Assembly (NCBI GenBank): GCA_902786595.1
Contig: CADADB010000020.1
Span: forward strand, 1 to 44,807
Reading direction: 5' to 3'
DNA: 44,807 bases
DNA from: an uncultured Bacteroidota bacterium
Lineage (GTDB): Bacteria > Bacteroidota > Bacteroidia > Bacteroidales > WCHB1-69
A model generated the notes under the pieces. That model did not search any database and was not told the origin of the DNA. It saw only the letters and a program-made list of their open reading frames with translations. The translations under genes were made by a program, and so were the position numbers. Of the stretch, positions 8,687 to 16,270 are shown in pieces; the first letter of the stretch is position 1; every line of letters begins with the position of its first letter.

Positions 8687-8770
8687 AAACGGTCAAAACG
8701 GGGTATTATTTTCAACAATTCTGTGTTTATTTTTTTATCGGATAATTATATATTAAGGCGATATTATTTT

Positions 8771-8778
8771 TAATTTTG
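8771..8778 (+). promoter_or_regulatory. Possible -7 box for ftsQ
   Basis: TAATTTTG fits TAnnTTTG and lies 28 bases before the ftsQ ATG, in a very AT-rich 120-base gap. I see no convincing -33 element, so this is tentative. Confidence 0.35.
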
Positions 8779-8806
8779 TCAGATTAAAAGTAATTGTGCT
8801 TTTCTG

Positions 8807-9559
8807 ATGAAATATGTCAAGCCGATAGTCCGTATCATGCTGAGTATCACATTGATAGTGATGCTTATATTGGCATTTGTCAATATGCCGAAGCAACGGT
8901 GCGAGCACATTCAGGCGGTGGCACATACACAAAACGAAAGCGTCATTCTTTCCCAGACAGACATTGAGACGCTGTTGTCGGACGCGAAAATAGAAATCAT
9001 CGGGAAGGCCATGAAGGAAATCGACTTGGGGGAGGTCACCACCCTTCTGATGAACAATCCCTTCATTGAAACGGTGAACTTCGTGCATTTTGCCGGCAAA
9101 AAGCTGGTGATTGACTACACTCTCCGGGAGATTGTCCTGCACGTCTTCACCCCGAACGGGAACCACTATTTTGTGGACAGCAACGGCGAAATGGTGCCCT
9201 TCACCATGAAGATGAAAGACTACCTGATGATTGTCAACGGCAACGTTTCCGACAACTTCAAGCCAGGGAAGAAAGCCCCGGGGAAGATCCAAGACGCCCT
9301 GGCCCTGACACGGAAAATCAACGGAAACGAATTCTACCAGGCCCAATTCCGCCAAATATACCTCAACAACCGCCATGAAATGGAACTTGCAACAACCGTG
9401 GGCGGACAGACCATCCTCTTCGGCAGCATGGACAACGCCGACGAGAAACTCGAGAACCTCAAGACAGTTTACGAAAACGGACTTTCCCACAAGGGTTACA
9501 ACACGTACGCCCAACTGGACGCCCGCTACAAAAACAGAATTATAGCAACAAGAAAATAA
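8807..9559 (+). CDS. ftsQ: Cell-division protein FtsQ
   Basis: A 250-residue single-pass inner-membrane protein: a short cytoplasmic start, one transmembrane helix at about residues 8-27, then a periplasmic POTRA-like region and beta domain. FIETVNFVHFAGKKLVIDY and YFVDSNGEMVPF fit the FtsQ/DivIB pattern, in which the stretch just before the second is the partner-binding region. FtsQ bridges early and late divisome proteins through FtsB/FtsL. Sequence similarity in this family is low, but its position six bases upstream of ftsA makes the call secure. The murC and murG genes that normally precede ftsQ are absent here. Confidence 0.88.
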   Translation: MKYVKPIVRIMLSITLIVMLILAFVNMPKQRCEHIQAVAHTQNESVILSQTDIETLLSDAKIEIIGKAMKEIDLGEVTTLLMNNPFIETVNFVHFAGKKLVIDYTLREIVLHVFTPNGNHYFVDSNGEMVPFTMKMKDYLMIVNGNVSDNFKPGKKAPGKIQDALALTRKINGNEFYQAQFRQIYLNNRHEMELATTVGGQTILFGSMDNADEKLENLKTVYENGLSHKGYNTYAQLDARYKNRIIATRK

Positions 9560-9565
9560 GCGCGT

Positions 9566-10945
9566 ATGGAGAAAAATTACTCTTCGAACAGTATCAACAA
9601 TATGGCGAGCGACATTATCGTCGGCCTTGACATCGGCACCACCAAGGTGGCCACCATCATCGGCTACTTGAACAACAGAGGGAAAATCGAGATTCTCGGA
9701 CACGGGAAGTCCGCCTCCAAAGGCGTGGAGTTTGGTCTCATCATGAACCTGCTCAAAGCCCAGGAGAGCATCAAGACTTCCGTTCAACTTGCCTCAAGCC
9801 ATGCCCGGATGGACAATATCACCAGTGTCTATGCCGGCATCGCCGCACGCCACATCCGCACCACCAACTGCAAACACTATATCCTCCGCTCCAACCACAA
9901 CGCGCTGATCAGCCAGGAAGAACTTGACTCGATGAAAAGAGAGGTGGAGAACATCGCTCTCCCACCCGACCAGAAAATCATCGCCATCATCCCCCAGAAA
10001 TACGTGATCGAGGACTCCGCCGACGGAGCCAGCCACGAATCCATGGATCCAGTTGGCGAGCTGGGATCGAAAATCACCGGATATTATCAGATTATCACTG
10101 GCAATTATCAAGAAATCAAGAAGATACACACCTGTATCTCCAATGTCAATATCGAAACGGAAGAGCTGATTCTGGAGCCCGTGGCCTCCGGACTCTCATG
10201 CCTCACCGAAGAGGAGAAACAACGCGGCGTCGCCTTGATTGACATCGGCGGCGGCACCACCGACATGGTCATCTTCCAGAACGGCCACCCCAAGTTCTGC
10301 AAGGTCATCCCCTTCGCCGGCTCCGTGATCACGAAAGACATCGCCAACGTCTGCAAGATTCCGGAAGACACCGCCGAAGAGCTCAAAATCAACCACGGCA
10401 GCTGCATCCCCTCGAAGAGCAACCCCAACCGCGTGAGCACCATCCTGCGCCCGCACCAGCAAACACCTCTGCGCATCACCGACGAGCAGCTGGCCAAGAT
10501 TATCTACAGCCGCGTGCATAACGACATTCTCGGCTATGTGAAGAAAGAGCTGGAGAGCTCCGGCTGCATGAAGATGCTCCAAAACGGCGCCGGACTCGTA
10601 CTCACAGGCGGCGGCGCCAAACTGCGCCACATCGTCGAACTCTGCCAATACGACCTCGGCTTGAGCACCCGGATAGGAATTCCGTGCATCGGCTTCTCCG
10701 ACTCCCTCTCCAACGAACTGAAACAACCCCAATACTCCACCTCCCTCGGCCTTCTTAAATACGGCATCGAGGAGGAGACCAAAGAATTCCACGTGGATGA
10801 TCAGAAAGAGGAATTTGGCAACCGAGAGGACGATGTACAACAACCAGATTCCGGAGGATTCTTTGACGACAAGGAGAAAAAAGGCCGCAAACTTTTGGAA
10901 GGATTCAAAAGCACCCTGACCAAACTGTTTGAGCAGATTTCATAA
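9566..10945 (+). CDS. ftsA: Cell-division protein FtsA
   Basis: A 459-residue actin-like ATPase that tethers FtsZ to the membrane. It starts with IIVGLDIGTTKVATIIG (phosphate-1), has the inserted 1C subdomain, then VALIDIGGGTTDMVIF (phosphate-2) and GLVLTGGGAKLRHI (adenosine motif). A charged linker (residues about 405-440) leads to a C-terminal amphipathic helix, LLEGFKSTLTKLFEQIS, the membrane-targeting sequence of the family. It sits between ftsQ and ftsZ in the conserved order. Confidence 0.97.
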   Translation: MEKNYSSNSINNMASDIIVGLDIGTTKVATIIGYLNNRGKIEILGHGKSASKGVEFGLIMNLLKAQESIKTSVQLASSHARMDNITSVYAGIAARHIRTTNCKHYILRSNHNALISQEELDSMKREVENIALPPDQKIIAIIPQKYVIEDSADGASHESMDPVGELGSKITGYYQIITGNYQEIKKIHTCISNVNIETEELILEPVASGLSCLTEEEKQRGVALIDIGGGTTDMVIFQNGHPKFCKVIPFAGSVITKDIANVCKIPEDTAEELKINHGSCIPSKSNPNRVSTILRPHQQTPLRITDEQLAKIIYSRVHNDILGYVKKELESSGCMKMLQNGAGLVLTGGGAKLRHIVELCQYDLGLSTRIGIPCIGFSDSLSNELKQPQYSTSLGLLKYGIEEETKEFHVDDQKEEFGNREDDVQQPDSGGFFDDKEKKGRKLLEGFKSTLTKLFEQIS

Positions 10946-10993
10946 AACCAAAACCACAATCCATTAACCCTGTAAGTAACAATAAAAATCAAT

Positions 10994-12388
10994 ATGACAG
11001 AAGCAATCAATTTTACACCCGATTTCGGAGCTAAAGAAAACTCATCCTCCATCAAAGTGATTGGTGTGGGCGGAGGCGGCAGCAATGCCGTTCAGCACAT
11101 GTATTCCGAAGGCATCCAAGGCGTTGATTATCTGGTCTGCAATACAGACAAATGCCATCTGGAGGCCTGCAAAATCCAAGACAAACTGTTGCTGGGCAAC
11201 GGCCTCGGAGCCGGCGCCAATCCTGAAGTGGCCCGCAATTTCGCCACCGGATGCGAGGAAAAAATCAAGGAATTCATCGGTGAGAACACCAAGATGCTCT
11301 TTATTGCCGCCGGCATGGGCAAAGGCACGGGCACAGGAGCTTCCCCAGTGGTCGCCAAAGTGGCCAAAGACATGGGCATCCTCACCGTCGGCGTCGTAAC
11401 AGAACCCTTCAAATTCGAAGGACCGAAAATCCGCAAAGCTGCGGAAGCCGGTATCGAGGAAATGAGCAAATATGTGGACTCCCTCATTATCGTCAACAAC
11501 CAGAACCTGATGAAATACTACACTTCCATGGAAATCGACAACGCCTACTCGCAAGTGGATGATGTCCTGAAAAATGCCGTGAAGTGTATCGCCGAAATCA
11601 TCACGGTCACCTACGGCCAGAACGTCGATTTCAACGATGTGAAGTCCATCATGGAACACAGCGGCAAAGCCCTCCTCGGCATCGCCACCGCTCAGGGCGA
11701 AGACCGCGTGCAGCAAGTGCTGGACGAAGTGCTCAACTGCCCGCTGCTTGAAAATGCAGACATCAGCAACGCCAAGAACTTCCTCTTCTTCGTCACCTAC
11801 GGCCCGACTAAGAAAATCACGATGGGCGAGCTGGAAGTCCTTTCTGACCGCTTCGAAGAGATGCAGTCCGAAAGCGTTCACGTCATCTGGGGACACGGCC
11901 TCGACGAGACTCTGGGCGACAACATCAAGCTGTCCCTCGTGGTCACCAACTTTGACACCGCCAACGAACAAAAGAACGAAATCATCATCAACAACAGCGA
12001 GGAAACCATCGTAAGCTCCACGGAAGAAAACGGTCAAGCTGTCGCCACCGACCTCAATCTCGAAGCCGCAACCGAACAGATTGAAGAGCCCTCCGTTGAT
12101 ACGGTAATGGCTGACAACCACTACGAACAAGAAGTCGAAGCCGACATCCCGTCGGTGACAGATTTTCATTTTCCGGATTCGTCAAGCCAAAACAACTCCA
12201 ATTTCAACGGCGGCGACTATGACGACGACGAAATCTTCGCGAGAATGGTAGGCGAACCGGCCATCAACCGCAACGAGCTGTTGGCTTCCACACAAAACAA
12301 GACCCAAACGGCTGTGGAAGAGCCCAGCGCGGTTTATTATGAACTGAAGGACGACGTTTTTGATGTCTTCCATGGTTTAGCAGATTAA
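10994..12388 (+). CDS. ftsZ: Cell-division GTPase FtsZ (divergent signature loop)
   Basis: A 464-residue tubulin homologue that forms the division ring. The N-terminal GVGGGGSNAV loop (residues 24-32), the T7 loop NVDFNDVKSIM with N210, D212 and D215, and the IWGHGLDETLGDNIKLSLV segment identify it. The tubulin signature loop, normally GGGTGTG, reads GMGKGTGTGAS with lysine at residue 110. The sequence TEPFKFEG has glutamate where lysine or arginine is usual. After residue about 320 comes a long acidic, Asn/Gln-rich linker. The C-terminal tail has no obvious match to the common FtsZ tail peptide and ends VFDVFHGLAD. A strong terminator follows. Confidence 0.96.
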   Translation: MTEAINFTPDFGAKENSSSIKVIGVGGGGSNAVQHMYSEGIQGVDYLVCNTDKCHLEACKIQDKLLLGNGLGAGANPEVARNFATGCEEKIKEFIGENTKMLFIAAGMGKGTGTGASPVVAKVAKDMGILTVGVVTEPFKFEGPKIRKAAEAGIEEMSKYVDSLIIVNNQNLMKYYTSMEIDNAYSQVDDVLKNAVKCIAEIITVTYGQNVDFNDVKSIMEHSGKALLGIATAQGEDRVQQVLDEVLNCPLLENADISNAKNFLFFVTYGPTKKITMGELEVLSDRFEEMQSESVHVIWGHGLDETLGDNIKLSLVVTNFDTANEQKNEIIINNSEETIVSSTEENGQAVATDLNLEAATEQIEEPSVDTVMADNHYEQEVEADIPSVTDFHFPDSSSQNNSNFNGGDYDDDEIFARMVGEPAINRNELLASTQNKTQTAVEEPSAVYYELKDDVFDVFHGLAD

Positions 12389-12410
12389 TTTCCAAATACA
12401 AATAAAATCG

Positions 12411-12440
12411 AAGGTGGAGCAGTCATGCCCCACCTTTTTT
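12411..12440 (+). terminator. Rho-independent terminator after ftsZ
   Basis: The stem AAGGTGG / CCACCTT is followed by six Ts, 22 bases after the ftsZ stop codon. It may also help separate ftsZ from the convergent receptor gene. Confidence 0.85.
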
Positions 12441-12464
12441 GTAAACCTTTTTCTGAAAAAAAAA

Positions 12465-14525
12465 CTATCGCCCGAAATCATAGACCACTTTGAAACGCAA
12501 GCCGAAACCCTGCATCGGATAGTTGCGGATGATTTCATAATGGTTGTTGGCGATGTTCAGGAACTCCAATTTAAGTCCAAGCGAGGAATTCCGGAAATCA
12601 AAATCGTGGCTTAAGGTGATGCTATGGTCGAAATAACCGGCAACCTCGTTCGCAGGGATATTCTGCGACAAGGAATACCGCCTACCACAAGCAATAAATG
12701 CGTAAGTAACCGTAATCCATGGGGTTTGCATGCTCAAACTTGTTGATCCTGACCATAACGGCGTATAAGGAATCTGGTGATTGAACGTTTTTCCAGTCTC
12801 ATCGGTACGGTCAACTGCCTTTTGGTAGGTGACGTTACCGTTCAGCCGGAGAATGTACTTGCCCGTGATGCGATACTGCCAAAACGTGTTCAACTCCGCC
12901 CCTGCCACAAACACCTTGCCGTAGTTCAACATTGTCCAGGAAAACAGATTGTGGGACGGAAACGCCACGATTTTGTCCTTCACGATGTTGAAATAGCCGT
13001 CCAATGTGGTGGACACGGTGATTCTTCCGGCTGCCAAATGCGCCTCTTTCAACACCAATCCCAAATTCCACTGGTGTGTCTTTTCAGGATTAAGGTTGAC
13101 ATTTCCCACCTCCCGATAGTACAAGTCGTTGAAAGTGGGCATCCTGAAGATGTTCTTATAGAAAAAACGGAGGTGCACCGTTTTGGCCAATTTCACCGAA
13201 CCACCGACAGAAGGCGAAAAATGGGTGAAATCCTGCATTTCGGGGTTCTCCCGAATAATGTTATTGACGTAAGTGAACAACAGGTTGGCATTCAGTTTCC
13301 AACGGTTTCCGGCTAAAATGGCAGACAGCGAAGTAAGCGAAGTGAACCGACCAGGATGAGCATATTCGAGGGAATTTGCCCGCATTTGCTGGTAAAAAAG
13401 GTCTTGTGCCAAGGCAAACTGTAGCTTGCGGACACGCCTCAGCGAATCTTTCTCAACAATGGGAGAATATAACACTGTGTTGGAGAAATAGCTCTCATGC
13501 TGGTGGTAGCGGTTGTCTAAAAATCCTTCCAAATTCAGATAATCAGGATCGTAGTATCTCGTATAATCGTAATTGAATTTCAAATTGGCCTGATACGCCC
13601 AACGATCGTTGAAGTACTTGTGGTAATGCACCTGACCAAAAGCGTTCTGGTTCCATAGTTTCTGATGGGAATCAGAATTGTAAAAGATAGTGGCGGAAGG
13701 GAGTTCCCGAGCGGAATTGTAATAATAAAGCTTAATGTTAAATCGCTGCGTTTTGTCAATTTGCCAGACCGCGTTAAATTCAGCATTCAGCGTTCTCGTC
13801 TCCGCATTTTTACGGATTTCACGCGAAACGCTATCATGAACACCACCATAATGGAGCGTGTAAGGATAGTTTCCCTTGGAGCGCATAGCATCTGCCGAGA
13901 GATTCCAGAAAAACAGACGGTCGTTGCGTTTTTTAGAGACCACTTTATGGATGACACCAGCTTGCAAGGCATAGAGTCCGTACATTCCGACTGTGCCGCC
14001 CACCCGAAAGCTGAACGGTTTTTCTGGAATCATGTTTATTGTGTTGATTTTCAGAATACTGCTATATGAGAACAATCTTGCGGGGACGAAAATTTTGTCG
14101 TCCAGCCCGACTACAAGGGAGATGGAGGAGACATTTTCGAGGGAGAGCTTCCCAAGGTCTATTTGGCCGGTTTGGCAGTCGGTGAGAGCGATGTCATCGT
14201 AGGCCACGCCGGTATGATGGGTACCGAGGCCACGCACGGAAACCGTTTTCATGCCGCCGGTGCCGCCATAGTCACGTACTACCACCCCCGACATATACTT
14301 CAGGGCATCAGATAGTTGTAGAGTGGGAAGTTGTTTGATTTGCTGCGCTGAAATCTGCTGTACCGCTGCCGGTCCGGAAAACACCTTCTGCGGCGCGTCG
14401 GAGTTGATGTTGACCTCCCGCAACCGTTGCGCACGGATGCTGTCGCGGTTGCTTTGGCCCCATCCAATAACACCTGGAACCAACATAACTATCAGCAGCA
14501 CAACTATTTTCAGTAGCTTTCTCAT
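12465..14525 (-). CDS. TonB-dependent outer-membrane receptor
   Basis: A 686-residue TonB-dependent transporter. The ATG at 14525 is used because an earlier in-frame start at 14543 would overlap the -7 box. Residues 1-25 are a signal peptide. The plug follows directly: LREVNINSDAPQ, then VQQISAQQIKQLPTLQLSDALKYM and SVRGLGTHHTGVAYDDI, with no carboxypeptidase-like extension. The remainder is a 22-strand-type barrel with many aromatic strands, ending FGLRFKVVYDFGR. There is no partner SusD, so it resembles BtuB/siderophore-type receptors rather than a glycan-utilisation pair. No cobalamin riboswitch fits in the very short leader. The ligand is unknown. Confidence 0.88.
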   Translation of the reverse strand: MRKLLKIVVLLIVMLVPGVIGWGQSNRDSIRAQRLREVNINSDAPQKVFSGPAAVQQISAQQIKQLPTLQLSDALKYMSGVVVRDYGGTGGMKTVSVRGLGTHHTGVAYDDIALTDCQTGQIDLGKLSLENVSSISLVVGLDDKIFVPARLFSYSSILKINTINMIPEKPFSFRVGGTVGMYGLYALQAGVIHKVVSKKRNDRLFFWNLSADAMRSKGNYPYTLHYGGVHDSVSREIRKNAETRTLNAEFNAVWQIDKTQRFNIKLYYYNSARELPSATIFYNSDSHQKLWNQNAFGQVHYHKYFNDRWAYQANLKFNYDYTRYYDPDYLNLEGFLDNRYHQHESYFSNTVLYSPIVEKDSLRRVRKLQFALAQDLFYQQMRANSLEYAHPGRFTSLTSLSAILAGNRWKLNANLLFTYVNNIIRENPEMQDFTHFSPSVGGSVKLAKTVHLRFFYKNIFRMPTFNDLYYREVGNVNLNPEKTHQWNLGLVLKEAHLAAGRITVSTTLDGYFNIVKDKIVAFPSHNLFSWTMLNYGKVFVAGAELNTFWQYRITGKYILRLNGNVTYQKAVDRTDETGKTFNHQIPYTPLWSGSTSLSMQTPWITVTYAFIACGRRYSLSQNIPANEVAGYFDHSITLSHDFDFRNSSLGLKLEFLNIANNHYEIIRNYPMQGFGLRFKVVYDFGR

Positions 14526-14539
14526 TTTGGAAATCAGGC

Positions 14540-14548
14540 GCAAAGGTA
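14540..14548 (-). promoter_or_regulatory. -7 box for the TonB-dependent receptor
   Basis: The minus strand reads TACCTTTGC. The box ends only about 15 bases before the chosen ATG, implying a leader of roughly 8 bases. Confidence 0.65.
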
Positions 14549-14575
14549 TGATTTTTTCAGATTGGAAAAAAAATG

Positions 14576-14584
14576 TACTTTTGC
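14576..14584 (+). promoter_or_regulatory. -7 box for the small barrel gene
   Basis: TACTTTTGC matches TAnnTTTGC, 35 bases before the ATG at 14619. It lies 27 bases from the oppositely oriented receptor -7 box, so the two promoters must overlap upstream. Confidence 0.65.
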
Positions 14585-14618
14585 CGCCGTTTTTATTTCG
14601 TAACTAAAATTCAGAATT

Positions 14619-15179
14619 ATGAAAAGACATGCATTAAAAACATTAACCTTGTTGTGTGTTGTGTTGTGCTGCGGCTTGGGCTCGCTGAACGCACAGGAAC
14701 AACAGGAGAAAAAAATCGCCTACAATTTTATTAATGAATATGGGTTTTTTGTGGGGAAAAATGTCGGCTGGACGGGAGTTTTCGTCAACGGCATCTCCAT
14801 CAAGGAGAACGACGCTGTTGGCATCGGTGTCGGTTACGGACTGAACACCGCCTCCTTCCAGGAGGTCCCTGTCTTCCTCAACTACCGCCACTATTTTGAA
14901 AGAGGCCGCAAGCTGAAACCGCTCATCAACATTGCAGCCGGTGTCGGATTCCATTTCTGGACGGAAGACTTTTCTCAACCTGTTTATGGTCCAGACGGCA
15001 ACTTTATTTATTACGAATACGGTGAGGAAAACAAGAACGGTATCGGTCTGTATTCCACCATTGCCGGTGGCTTCCGCGTGAAAGCACTCTCTTTCACAGG
15101 CGGTTTCTTCTTCAGAACCTTCCCGAACGTGAAAGGATTCAGCGGTGGCATCGAAGCCAAAGTCGGATATACATTCTAG
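14619..15179 (+). CDS. Small outer-membrane beta-barrel protein
   Basis: A 186-residue protein with a signal peptide (residues about 1-25, cleavage near SLNAQ) and repeated amphipathic strands such as YGFFVGKNVGWTGVF, NDAVGIGVGYGL and LINIAAGVGFHFW. It ends GIEAKVGYTF with a terminal phenylalanine, typical of BAM substrates. I recognise no named family beyond a general barrel. It is transcribed divergently from the TonB-dependent receptor with overlapping promoters, so the two may share regulation. Convergent with the polysaccharide operon; no terminator is evident in the 35-base gap. Confidence 0.75.
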   Translation: MKRHALKTLTLLCVVLCCGLGSLNAQEQQEKKIAYNFINEYGFFVGKNVGWTGVFVNGISIKENDAVGIGVGYGLNTASFQEVPVFLNYRHYFERGRKLKPLINIAAGVGFHFWTEDFSQPVYGPDGNFIYYEYGEENKNGIGLYSTIAGGFRVKALSFTGGFFFRTFPNVKGFSGGIEAKVGYTF

Positions 15180-15214
15180 GACTCAGGATTTGAGACTTTG
15201 GAACAGCAAACAAG

Positions 15215-16216
15215 TTAATGATTCGACTGCACGGAGATTTTCCGGTGTGAAATCATCTTGAGGATACCCACCCAGTAGCCGCACCCGTAGCTGAGGTGTA
15301 TGGCGGAAAAGGTGAAGGGCATCCACAAAACATCCGGCCAGACACGTTCACGGTTTCGGCCAAAGATGAAGCAGCACAAAACATAAAGGACTATTACGGA
15401 TACGAATATCCACAGTATCGTTTTTGAAAAAACGCTCAACAGCCCTCCTGCAATGAGGCCCGCAAAAAACAACGGCGGGATGAATTGACGGAGGGTTGTC
15501 GGTTTTTGCAGCTTATGGTTCACCAGCGGTTTGAAGAGACCGTATTGGAAAAACATCTTGGCAGTTTTGGTCAGGGAATCGCGGGCAAAATAGTCAACTA
15601 CCACCTGTGGAAGGAGTAATATTCTGCCGCCGTTCTTGATAATCCTCCCGTTGAATTCATCGTCTTGGTTGCGCACCAATTCTTCGTCGAAGAGACCGAT
15701 TTTATCGAAAATCTCCCGTTTGAAACAGCCGAACGGCACCGTATCGACCCACATTTCGCGATCGGAGCCGATTCTGAAGTAGGAGTTCCCCATCCCGAAG
15801 GGGGAGCTCATGGCGTGTGCAATGGCGCGGCAAACGGAGGTGTCCCTTGCTGGCAACGTACGGCACACCCCGCCGACGTTGTCCGCTCCTGATTCTTTCA
15901 ACCTATTGACCAACAGCGAAAAATAGTTTTCAGGATACTTGGCATGGGCATCCAAGCGCATGATGATATCTCCCGAAGAGGCACGAATGCCGATGTTCAG
16001 GGCTGCCGGGGCAATCCGCTCCGGATTGTCCAACAGCTTGATAAACGAGTAATTCAGCATATAATTCGCGATAATTTCGCGCGTGCGGTCGCTGCTTTGT
16101 CCATCCACAAACAACACTTCCAAATCCTCTTTGGGATAATCCTGAGCCAGTATCGACAGAATACACTCTTCGATACGGCTTTCTTCATTATATATGGGAC
16201 AGATGACGGATAACAT
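15215..16216 (-). CDS. Membrane-associated GT2 glycosyltransferase (ExoA-like)
   Basis: A 333-residue GT-A fold transferase. The N-terminus MLSVICPIYNEES and the stretch VLFVDGQSSDRT are the nucleotide-sugar binding start. RLDAHAKYP supplies the DxD-type metal site, and NQDDEFNGRI is the acceptor/catalytic ED-like motif. Two or three hydrophobic helices at about residues 245-310 anchor it to the inner membrane. This architecture resembles ExoA-type transferases of succinoglycan synthesis. It is the last gene of the polysaccharide operon, starting 37 bases after the Wzy-GT4 stop within a heptamer array. Donor and acceptor sugars cannot be read from sequence. Confidence 0.88.
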   Translation of the reverse strand: MLSVICPIYNEESRIEECILSILAQDYPKEDLEVLFVDGQSSDRTREIIANYMLNYSFIKLLDNPERIAPAALNIGIRASSGDIIMRLDAHAKYPENYFSLLVNRLKESGADNVGGVCRTLPARDTSVCRAIAHAMSSPFGMGNSYFRIGSDREMWVDTVPFGCFKREIFDKIGLFDEELVRNQDDEFNGRIIKNGGRILLLPQVVVDYFARDSLTKTAKMFFQYGLFKPLVNHKLQKPTTLRQFIPPLFFAGLIAGGLLSVFSKTILWIFVSVIVLYVLCCFIFGRNRERVWPDVLWMPFTFSAIHLSYGCGYWVGILKMISHRKISVQSNH

Positions 16217-16228
16217 GACGGATATTTT

Positions 16229-16270
16229 AGACGTGAGACGTATGACTTATGACTTATGATTTATGATTGA
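16229..16270. repeat. 7-bp tandem array (ATGACTT type) reaching into a coding tail
   Basis: Heptamers ACGTGAG then ATGACTT/ATGATTT fill the gap between the GT2 start and the end of the Wzy-GT4 gene. Read on the minus strand, the array encodes the last residues NHKS and the TAA stop of the Wzy-GT4 protein. Confidence 0.8.

Noticed and set aside
8753-9787. A 344-codon frame opposite ftsQ
   Set aside because: Shadow frame spanning ftsQ and the start of ftsA, with no motif.
11042-12169. A 375-codon frame opposite ftsZ
   Set aside because: Shadow frame. FtsZ motifs are clear on the plus strand.
14525-14618. Cobalamin riboswitch upstream of the BtuB-like receptor
   Set aside because: The leader between promoter and start codon is only about 8 bases, too short for any riboswitch.
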